Shown here: piece after piece, positions 55,556 through 64,000 of the stretch
How the letters are laid out: the number at the start of each line of letters is the position of its first letter
How positions within the stretch are numbered: position 1 is the first letter of the stretch
From: Nilaparvata lugens
Taxonomy: Eukaryota; Arthropoda; Insecta; Hemiptera; Delphacidae
Length of the DNA: 64,000 nt
Direction: 5' to 3'
Assembly (NCBI RefSeq): GCF_014356525.2
Contig: NC_052518.1
Location: 34,432,017-34,496,016 of the forward strand
The notes under the pieces: model-generated
Told to the model about the DNA's origin: nothing
Databases searched by the model: none
What the model saw: the letters and a program-made list of their open reading frames with translations, nothing else
Program-made: the position numbers and the translations under genes

Positions 55556-56664
55556 CTAAATGAGTGGTACTAGAACAGTGAAATTTATTGCTTTTCGCTT
55601 CTCCCTTCCACCGCTACCTACATTTTCGCTACAGGTCAGACTGCATACTCTCGCTTTATGCGAAATCAAATCAAATCCACAATAAACACATAGTATGCTT
55701 TCCCCATCAAAATAAAAACCTTGTCGGGCATAGTTGCGTTTTCGTTGTTTAGTTAACAGCTTACAATGTTTCATACTTTCCATTCTATTATTTTCGCATG
55801 TATAATCGATATCAGCAGCAGCATTACGATTCAATGAACTCATATTTTTTGTAGGCATTGAAGCAGCAGCAGCACTATTCTCCTTTGTTTGCTTGTTACA
55901 CATCAAGATTGTCAAATAATGATACGCACTGAACAGCGCACACCGCCCATTGGACGATTTGTTATGAATTTTGCATACACTAAAACACCAAGAATTTTCA
56001 AACATTGTATAGTCTGCTTTTTGAATATCCTCCGGCATAGTAAGCACATTGTCGTGTAACCTTTTCAAAAACTGTGTTTTTTCTCTTCCCTTTGTATAGA
56101 TTGTGGTATATTTTGCAAATATGAAGCAAGCAGCGCGTCAGTGTAAATTAAGTCGCCTTGGTCCCATCTAATTTTATGATAGTTATGTTCAAGCCAGCTG
56201 ACATCACGGTACATTTTTCTACTCAGTAATGTTTTCGGAAATGGTGATTTAAAGTGTAGCACAATATGTCGTAGTTTGTAATCGATTATGGCTACCTCTT
56301 TAATAATGATAAAATTATCATCACTTTTGAAAAAATGAAACTCGACTACAGCAAAATCAATGTCATCATTTTTCCTGTCCCATTCTTCTTTACTCTTCTC
56401 CTCCTCCTTAATTCTTGCTGCCTCCTTCTCCAATTCTTCTTCTTTATCCAAGTCGCATTGTATGCCAAAGTCTCGAAATTTTGTTGATACTTGCTCATCA
56501 TCATCCATTTTCTGTTGTCCGTCGGTGCATGCACACATTCTATGTACAAATGCATCAAATTTTGCTTTTGTCAATGATGACAATGATGATGATGATAATG
56601 ATGATAATGACGACGACGACGACTGAGGAATATCTATGTTATTATTCAAGCTATTAGAACACAT
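55556..56664 (-). pseudogene. Unknown virus-like protein with BIR-like C-terminus, block B copy
   Basis: Starts MCSNSLNNN at 56664, with a Ser/Asp-rich stretch, then FRDFGIQCDLDKEEE, a Glu/Lys helix, VVEFHFFKSDDNFIIIKE, HFKSPFPKTLL, WLEHNYHKIRWDQGD. A single frame change lies at about 56085-56100. It continues KRLHDNVLTM, RCALFSAYHYL and the C-terminal ENNRMESMKHCK, YARQGFYFDGESILCVYCG, then H and C. The BIR-like consensus (R...S/T-M, GFYF-x-G, C-x2-C) is clearest in this copy. Apart from one frameshift it is well preserved. Confidence 0.65.
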
Positions 56665-56703
56665 TACAACTGAACACTGATGTAATTACTGTTCATACAC
56701 GCA

Positions 56704-56713
56704 CTTTTATATA
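56704..56713 (-). promoter_or_regulatory. TATA-box-like element
   Basis: TATATAAAAG on the minus strand about 40 bases before ATG 56664 of the block B BIR-like gene, in the same relative place as the conserved box in blocks A and C. Confidence 0.55.
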
Positions 56714-56759
56714 CCCCCCTCCTCCTTCTTTGTAATGCATAGCTCGCTCTTGCGTCAAA

Positions 56760-57893
56760 TTACTGTACTTCACGAACTAATGCGCTCAATGGTTTGTATT
56801 CTACTAATGTGTCACTTATCAAAATACAATATGCAGTCGTTAAATTTGGCACATTTTCTGTAAACTCCATTTCCAATCGAATGTCTGTTGACGATGTTAA
56901 ATGATCAGCTTGATGTGAACAATCTAGTACAATTATTGGACAGCAATCAGTAAAAGTTTTATAATCTACAACTGTACCATAATCAGTATGAAGTCCTAAA
57001 TTATAATAGCTGGGCGAAAATTCAATAAACATTTTGTACAAAAGTTGATTGTTTCCATTTATACGATCATACGGCAGATATTCACTATTCAGGAAAAGTT
57101 TAACATCGTGCAATTTGCACATATCAAATTTCGACATTGACTTTCCCATTACATTTTTCCTGTTTGTCTGAAATGCTAATATTACAAATCGCAGTGTATC
57201 AGCTTTTGAAGCCGTCTTTATAGTCCAAATCGTGCTAACACTGCTCGGCAGCTGAGGATATTCGTGGATATCCCATTTTCTGAATGCAATTTTCAATGGC
57301 CTATCCTGATCGACAATTTTCAGAAACTTCAATCTTAAATGATCATCTACATGAATATAGGGCACTTTCCAAAGCAATTTTGTTATTTCCAACGACATTG
57401 ATGTTGCTTGCAACGACTCAATACAATTAATATCTGTTGCAGACCTCAAAAGCACAAGCTCTTGTCTCATATTCAAAATTACATGTTGAAAATCTTCGAA
57501 AAATGGCAGAAGTAATTTTAACGGTACGCAATAAGCAAAAGTATTATTAGTTAGTGTTGATGCACTATCAGTGAAACCTGCTAAATTATATGTATTTTTA
57601 TCGTTTAGTTGTTTCACTAAATATGATTTAATAGTAGAAGTAATACCTACTAGTCGACTCTTTGCAACGACTGTACCTGCCAACTCAAATCGTATCTCAT
57701 CAAACATATGTGCTACTGCATTTGAACTGAGCGTATATACAGCCTCGACCGGCGGATCATCAGGTTTGTCTTTTGCCGGCGGTTTTGTACATGTAATTTT
57801 CCCCTCAACAATAAGAAAAGATTTTGCAACTAATGAAATAAGGTCATGAGACGATTTCGACAAACGTATTTCATCATTGTTATTAAATTTCAA
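56760..57893 (-). pseudogene. Hexon-like major capsid protein, block B copy, 5'-truncated
   Basis: The frame is open for 377 codons and ends LVREVQ, but it begins after a stop with no ATG before the conserved core; about 35 residues at the N-terminus relative to block A are missing. Conserved segments: FDEIRFELAG, SRLVGITSTIKSYLV, CVPLKLLLPFFEDFQHVILN, ELVLLRSATDINCIES, LKFLKIVD, SSTDIRLEMEF. About half to 60 percent identical to the block A protein, so the two blocks come from different lineages. The break at about 57895 is where sequence leading to another retrotransposon begins. Confidence 0.7.
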
Positions 57894-58193
57894 TTACCAT
57901 ACGGCGCATGCGTATGATAATCAAATTTTGTTATATCTGAATAATCTCTGAGTTATGTCGAGTGAGTAAACGTGTGTCAGTTCGGCTCCGTCTTCTAACA
58001 GATATTTCGTAGGGTTATACAGTTCAATTCACTTCAATTATACATCTAGTTATTCAGTTTCTCGAGCTTAATTCAATAGTGAAATTATATTTTTGATTAA
58101 CTCACACTCTTTTTATTTATCTTGAAAAAACATTCCTAAATCTTCAGTTCACCTTCTCGCCTATAAAAGTGTAAATCCACCTAACGGTACACG
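57894..58193 (+). other. Probable 5' leader of a non-LTR element
   Basis: Non-coding, between the truncated hexon-like gene and an ORF1 on the opposite strand. It likely belongs to that retrotransposon; no start hallmark was recognised. Confidence 0.35.
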
Positions 58194-58899
58194 ATGGTTC
58201 GACCGAATAGAGGCACACCGAAGAATGAGGTCAATGCTCCGAAGCCAGCTATTTCTGGAGCATTGTCCGAAGAGACCCTCCTCATTATTCGACAGCAAAT
58301 CGAAGAGTCTGTCCACAGTGCTGTATCAATGGCTGTGAAATCTATTTTCGAGGAACTTCAGGCATTAAAGGATGAGAACAAACAGCTGCACGATAGAATT
58401 CGTGAGCTGGAGGTGTCTTGTCACCTGAAGGTCGACGACCTCGAGCAATATGGGCGCCGACATTCTATACGTATTTTGGGATCCCGGAGAGTGACAAAGA
58501 AGACACGGACCTGCTGGCGCTCGATGTCTTTAACAAGAAGCTGAACGTGCCCGTGACTTTGGCGGATGTCAACCGCTCGCATCGCGTTGGAAGGCGTCAA
58601 CCACCTCAACAAGGGCAAGCTAAACCCAAGGACCGACCCATCATAGTTCGACTCTGCAGCTACCGGACCAGGAAGATGATCTTCACGCTAAGAGGAAGCT
58701 GAAGGGTTCCGGCGTCACCATTCGCGAGGATCTGACTGCGGAGCGCCTCAAGATCCTCAACGCTGCGGCCGACCGTCATGGGCATAGGAATGTTTGGTCA
58801 TCGGACGGGAGGATCAAGATCTCTATCGGCGAGGGAGGATCCAAGAGGGTCCACACAGTCGAGAGGATGACCGACCTTCAAAAAATAAAGGTAAATTAA
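58194..58899 (+). pseudogene. Non-LTR ORF1, frameshifted
   Basis: From MVRPNRGTPKNEV: a coiled coil (FEELQALKDENKQLHDRIREL), DLEQYGRRHSIRI, then after a frame change near 58480 a FGIPESDKED, VNRSHRVGRR and IIVRLCSYR region, and after another near 58695 VTIREDLTAE and HRNVWSSDGRI. Same architecture as 21811-22704 but a different element. No ORF2 follows on this strand. Confidence 0.75.
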
Positions 58900-59746
58900 A
58901 TCATTTCAGGATTCGATTACTAAGGTGCCCTTCACTACAAAAATAGGAAATTCGTATTAAAACATTTCACAATAGATATACCTTGGCATTTTTCATGAGC
59001 TGGCTTTCTGTTCTATAAATGAATCTTTCCACTGCTATTTATGATTATGTATGAGACAATTATTTCAAACTAAGGAGATCCACATTTGTTAATACTGATT
59101 AATAATTTATCTTGATATTAATTCCCAAAACTACGTTCAATGCATCAACTACTATACTCCAGAGGGTACTTAGAGAATCATTATCTCTATTCTTACTAAT
59201 AATTATTACATCTCTTACCAAAATTATTTCCATAATTAATAATTTTCGAAATGCTGAATTTCAAATAAATTGGATGATTAACATACGTTATAGATATGGA
59301 TGTAATCTATAGGTAAAGATAGTAATCTCTTCTATATTAGGTGTACATAATGATATCTCCTACTGTTGCCACAGCTCGAGCAATAGAAGCAAATGTGTGA
59401 AGAATTATTGATAGAACGGAGGGGTGGGTAGTCTGTTCATATGCTTATATAGGGGCTGTGTTTCATTTAATGTTATCTTAGACATTCATCACTAAATATT
59501 ACAGTTCTCAATTTACTACTTTTATTGTTATTGCAACTCCCAATAGTTAATTATACTTCTAATACTATATAATATTTTTCACACTTCACCGTTCAATCCT
59601 ATTTAAAACTCATCTAAAATAATCTAGCACTTTCTCCATCGTCTCCTCTACTTCTTATTTTTCTTTCTAATTTCTCTTCTTGATCTTATATTTGTAATGA
59701 TTACTTGAATATTGTTGTTTGCGATGATGATTATTATTCTTTTCTA
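58900..59746. other. No recognised gene
   Basis: AT-rich. An expected ORF2 endonuclease after the ORF1 is not readable here, so the element is truncated or rearranged. Confidence 0.4.
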
Positions 59747-59918
59747 TTCTTCTTCTTCTTCTTCTTCTTCTTCTTCTCTTCTTCTTCGTCTTCTTCTTCT
59801 TCTTCTTCTTCTTCTTCTTCTTCTTCTTCTTCTTCTTCTTCTTCTTCTTCTTCTTCTTCTTCTTCTTCTTCTTCTCTTTCTTTTTCTTTTCTTCTTCTTT
59901 TCTTCTTCTTCTTCTCTC
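59747..59918. repeat. CTT microsatellite
   Basis: More than 40 CTT units with a few interruptions. It produces long Ser, Leu or Lys open frames on both strands that are not genes. Confidence 0.95.
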
Positions 59919-60088
59919 CTTGATTAATTCAAGATCACAATACGATGTTCTATTTCTTATTCTATAGTTCAGTTTCATAAGTTCTTCTCAATTTGTGCAC
60001 ATTCCTTCTTTCTCTTCTTTTCTTCCCCATTGTTATCATTATTTTCCCTGTGATTTTTTCACTAGCTATCCAGCATGTTCAAATGTTT

Positions 60089-60188
60089 NNNNNNNNNNNN
60101 NNNNNNNNNNNNNNNNNNNNNNNNNNNNNNNNNNNNNNNNNNNNNNNNNNNNNNNNNNNNNNNNNNNNNNNNNNNNNNNNNNNNNNNN
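60089..60188. other. Assembly gap of 100 N
   Basis: Exactly 100 unknown bases, the usual placeholder for a gap of unknown size. It lies in the non-LTR fragment on the minus strand. Confidence 0.98.
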
Positions 60189-60189
60189 T

Positions 60190-61003
60190 TTATTTCAAAA
60201 CAGTTTTCTACCGAACCCCAATCCGCATTCTGGAGAGCCTGTGCTAATAGGCCTTTATTTACAATAGTATAGGTCTTAGCCGATTCAGCCGGTTTTTGTA
60301 CTGGAAATGAAATATTAAGAGCTATACTGAAATGATCTGTTATTGCAGTATGCAACACGGCCGCCTTCATCTGATCCTGATCAGCGTATCTTACAAAAAT
60401 GTGATCAATAAGAGAAATGAGTCACCATCAATTCTAGTTGGCTTATTTATACACTGTACAAGACCAGCACCGACCAACCAGTTCAAGTACCTGTTCGCGA
60501 TTAGGTCATCTGAGAACAAATTTATATTAACATCTCCTACCAGTAAGCAGCTTTTATTAGAATTTAAAGCATAGTAATAATTTTCCAACTCATCTAGAAA
60601 TAAATTAATGTTACTATCGAATGTTCTATAAATTGCTAGGAGAGAAAGGACTTGTTCAGTATCTGAAAATCCACCGTTAAACCATAAACATCTGCCAATG
60701 TTGTTTGTTTAACGCTATAATTTATTGTGCTATTAATGTATATAATCACGCCATCATTTTGATTGCGCTGTTTATCAGTAGCTACCAAATCAAATCCATC
60801 TTTGGCCTTCCCACCGCCCCATCTTTAAGCCAGCATTCGGTCAACACTATTAAATCCAACCGTGTGTTCAAAGAATCTATATACACCAACAATTCATCGA
60901 AATTTCTAGAAATACTCCTTATATTAGTACATAATATCTTAAAGCTTAAATCCACGGAATCAAAGAAAGAAACAAATTCTTCTGAATGCACCATTCTGAG
61001 CAA
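60190..61003 (-). pseudogene. Non-LTR endonuclease-domain fragment
   Basis: Minus strand, N to C: FKILCTNIRSISRNFDELLV and VLTECWLKDG (from about 60945), GDVNINLFSDD (about 60540), then ITDHFSIALNISF (about 60340), the order of an AP-endonuclease of Jockey/CR1-type elements. Several frame changes and stops. The gap cuts it before any reverse transcriptase. Confidence 0.7.
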
Positions 61004-61925
61004 TTGGAAAAATTTAAACTGTCAACGTCATCATTTGATACTAGCAGCCTAGCCACAGCTAGGAAAATATAAAAAATAAAGTGTAATTATTAATTTTACG
61101 ATTATAAGTTGATATTGAAAAAGCAAATAAATTGAGAGAGAATATGAACGATTATAAAATAAGAATAGATAATAAAAAAGAAGAGAATATTAGGAATATG
61201 AATAATAATTAAGAAAAATATATATATATATAGGTGTGGAAAAAAAGAAAATTACATATAGAATCCCCCGTGCACAACCAACATTGTTATTTATCCAGGA
61301 CTGGATTAATATGATTCTAAGAATGAGTATTTTATAGACAAAAACTTCATTACTTACTGTATAATAATGCAAACAACAAAAATATTAGCCCCCCCCCATT
61401 CTACTCAATGATATGCTATTTCTCACACACACATACTCGTCAGTCTACAGGCAAATATAATTCATTTAAACTGAGAAACCCAGTATTTAAAGATTAGCAA
61501 GAGAAGATCGAGATAACGGAATTCAGCTCTAATACTTTCTACCAACTTCAAAGATTAGCGGTTCAAAATAGCCAGTTATCATTATCGATAAAAGGTCCAA
61601 TAGGTACTTTACTTGACAAAATAACAATAGACACCTCTATCTCACGAATCTAGTTTATCTAACGAATTGAATTCGTTTCTCCTAATCTACTGTATTCTAA
61701 TAACGAACTATCATTCAAGTAAGCTTGGATGGGAGCAATGAACAATTATTTAAACTTATTATACAGAACAACAACCCATAAATGCATGTCATTCACACTC
61801 TTATTAAATAACTTGATAACTTATAATAAATAAAATGACATTAGTTTTAAAATACTCCTTCTTCAATGACATTTTACTACGCTCAACTATATTGTTTACG
61901 CTAAATTGTCTCATTAAAACCAACA
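61004..61925. other. No recognised gene
   Basis: AT-rich with a TA run near 61219-61232 and a C run at 61390-61397. Confidence 0.4.
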
Positions 61926-61929
61926 TTAA

Positions 61930-62173
61930 GTTGGCTCTCCACTAAAATATTTTTGAAATCTCTCAACGCCATCGTTTTGAGCTCGTTTTGAGCTGATTTG
62001 AGCAACTTTTATTTCGTTTTGAGCACCCACCGTTTTCGAGATATGACGTCTCAAAAATTGGAGAGCCAACTTAATGCCAGCTCTCCACTTTTCGAAATCG
62101 AAAAACTAAACACGCCATCGTTTTGAGCTCGTTTTGAGCTGATTTGAGCAAATTTTATTTCGTTTTGAGCACC
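61930..62173. repeat. Tandem pair of about 135 bp bordering the satellite
   Basis: CGCCATCGTTTTGAGCTCG and GAGCTGATTTGAGCAA occur twice (near 61968 and 62112) with TTATTTCGTTTTGAGCACCC. An inverted pair AAGTTGGCTCTCCA (61930) and TGGAGAGCCAACTT (62059) encloses the first unit. The second unit merges into the satellite. Confidence 0.7.
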
Positions 62174-63620
62174 CACAGTTCTCAAGTAATTCCCACTCAT
62201 AGTATGTTCCATGTACTATATGGTAAATCAAAAAATCAATTATAACTCCTGAACTAGAGGTGCTCAAAACGTGTAAACCTGCACAAGAGTAGAGGTCTAT
62301 AAGGAGCTACTCTCAGCAGAAATTGACGTTTTGAGCCATCACAGTTCTCAAGTAATTCCCACTCATAGTATGTCTCCTGTACTATATGGTAAATCAAAAA
62401 ATCAATTATAACTCCTAAACCAGAGGTGCTCAAAACGTGTAAACCTGCACAAGAGTAGAGGTCTATGAGAAGCTACTCTCAGCAGAATTGACGTTTTGAG
62501 CCATCACAGTTCTCAAGTAATTCCCACTCATAGTATGTCTCCTGTACTATATGGTAAATCAAAAAATCAATTATAACTCCTGAACCAGAGGTGCTCAAAA
62601 CGTGGAAACCTGCACAAGAGTAGAGGTCCATGAGAAGCTACTCTCAGCAGAATTGACGTTTTGAGCCATCACAGTTCTCAAGTAATTCCCACTCATAGTA
62701 TGTACCATGTACTATATGGTAAATCAAAAAATCAATTATAACTCCTGAACCAGAGGTGCTCAAAACGTGTAAACCTGCACAAGAGTAGAGGTCTATGAGG
62801 AGCTACTCTCAGCAGAAATTGACGTTTTGAGCCATCACAGTTCTCAAGTAATTCCCACTCATAGTATGTACCATGTACTATATGGTAAATCAAAAAATCA
62901 ATCATAACTCCTAAACCAGAGGTGCTCAAAACGTGTAAACCTGCACAAGAGTAGAGGTCTATGAGAAGCTACTCTCAGCAGAAATTGACGTTTTGAGCCA
63001 TCACAGTTCTCAAGTAATTCCCACTCATAGTATGTCTCCTGTACTATATGGTAAATCAAAAAATCAATCATAACTCCTAAACCAGAGGTGCTCAAAACGT
63101 GTAAACCTGCACAAGAGTAGAGGTCTATGAGAAGCTACTCTCAGCAGAAATTGACGTTTTGAGCCATCACAGTTCTCAAGTAATTCCCACTCATAGTATG
63201 TCTCCTGTACTATATGGTAAATCAAAAAATCAATTATAACTCCTGAACCAGAGGTGCTCAAAACGTGGAAACCTGCACAAGAGTAGAGGTCTATGAGAAG
63301 CTACTTCAGCAGAAATTGACGTTTTGAGCCATCACAGTTCTCAAGTAATTCCCACTCATAGTATGTTTCATGTACTATATGGTAAATCAAAAAATCAATA
63401 TAACTCCTAAACCAGAGGTGCTCAAAACGTGGAAACCTGCACAAAAGTAGAGGTCTATGAGGAGCTTCTTTCAGCAGTAATTGACGTTTTGAGCCATCAC
63501 AGTTCTCAAGTAATTCCCATTCATAGTATGTTTCATGTACTATATGGTAAATCAAAAAATCAATTATAACTCCTGAACTAGAGGTGCTCAAAACGTGGAA
63601 ACCTGCACAAGAGTAGAGGT
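62174..63620. repeat. Satellite array, nine units of 165-166 bp
   Basis: CACAGTTCTCAAGTAATTCC starts at 62174, 62339, 62505, 62670, 62836, 63002, 63168, 63333 and 63498. Units share GGTGCTCAAAACGTG and CTGCACAAGAGTAGAGG. Differences between units are few, so the array is young or homogenised. Open frames of 65 codons on the minus strand recur once per unit only because the units repeat. Confidence 0.95.
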
Positions 63621-64000
63621 CACTGATGTTTATTTATTTTGAATTTCCACCAGGAGATAGGAGTAAGTCCTTGAATTTATATTTCTTTCAATTTATTTGA
63701 TTGGTTTCATAATATTAGAGGTTTATTGTATTTAAAAAAGAAGTAGAAGGTATTTTTGAAAAAGTTGTATTATTTTCTTTTAATTTTGTATGAACAAAAT
63801 ATAGTTATCAGTTATCAACCGATTAATTCAAGTAATAAATGCCGATGAATAATAATTGATTCCTTCAATAATTGTAATTCTCATAAAAAATTGCTGATGT
63901 CCGGTATTACAAAAAACATTGAGAATTCGAAATCAGAACTTTCCCATCAATGGCCAAGTTTTACAAGCCGCGAAAATTGCTGAGTACAAATTGACTGTAC
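63621..64000. other. No recognised gene
   Basis: Unique AT-rich sequence after the satellite. Confidence 0.45.

Noticed and set aside
57894..58193. Missing N-terminal part of the block B hexon-like gene
   Set aside because: Minus-strand translation upstream of 57893 meets a stop at once and shows no similarity to the block A N-terminus.
59667..59978. Poly-Lys, poly-Ser and poly-Leu open frames
   Set aside because: Translations of the CTT microsatellite.
59993..60370. Open frames running through the gap
   Set aside because: They span 100 unknown bases and cannot be supported.
62732..63591. Series of 65-codon open frames beginning MSTSG on the minus strand
   Set aside because: One per satellite unit, and the unit length (165-166) does not keep a common frame; there is no sign of coding selection. 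The listed starts are mostly not ATG.
62174..63620. CRISPR-like array
   Set aside because: Units are whole-length tandem repeats without unique spacers, and the sequence is eukaryotic.

Overview
The window is AT-rich, gene-poor, repeat-dominated animal nuclear DNA with one 100-base assembly gap (60089-60188). Intron-containing coding sequence, BEL/Pao, Jockey/CR1-like and R2-group retrotransposons, a hAT-like element and satellite arrays point to an insect. A hemipteran, perhaps a planthopper, is my best guess, because some repeats look like ones I associate with that group. This is recollection, not a search. I see no ordinary host gene, tRNA, rRNA or CRISPR array.

The most interesting content is three blocks of endogenous, virus-like genes of the adintovirus/Polinton type. 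Block A (+ strand, about 635-17565) runs: a spliced gene with a C-terminal domain of a family I provisionally call ssDNA-binding-like, a small membrane-anchored protein, a parvovirus-type phospholipase A2 protein, an adenovirus-type cysteine protease, a penton-like single jelly-roll protein, a small basic protein, a hexon-like major capsid protein, a protein with a BIR-like cysteine/histidine C-terminus, and two unknown small proteins. Several genes are broken by stops or frameshifts. The penton-like gene is split by an 8.8-kb LTR element with a 4-bp target-site duplication. Block B (- strand, 57893-54485) is a clearly diverged relative carrying hexon-like, BIR-like, small and ssDNA-binding-like genes. 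Block C (- strand, 53212-50679) is a close relative of A that has lost the capsid cassette, carries a gene not seen in A, and is flanked by 226-bp inverted repeats that look identical. No family-B DNA polymerase, integrase or packaging ATPase was recognised in the window.

Layout of the rest: 4927-13773, LTR element without gag/pol and with LTRs of about 2.3-2.5 kb. 17554-23330, Jockey/CR1-like element (- strand) with both ORFs, a duplicated inter-ORF segment and tandem 5' repeats; it truncates the last gene of block A. 25255-25480 and 36960-37235, two copies of a dispersed repeat. 28580-30801, decayed R2-group element between two AAT microsatellites. 32680-35502, non-autonomous hAT-like element with an 8-bp target duplication, carrying a 166-bp tandem array and a large palindrome. 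38143-47516, BEL/Pao element (- strand) with a nested non-LTR insertion and extra LTR/pol pieces at both ends. 57894-61003, pieces of two more non-LTR elements around a CTT microsatellite and the gap. 62174-63620, nine-unit satellite of 165-166 bp.

The virion-type genes of block A would together make a capsid shell, a maturation protease and a lipase for membrane passage. With these breaks they cannot all be working. Start codons given are ATGs; where homologous copies exist I used conservation to choose the start.
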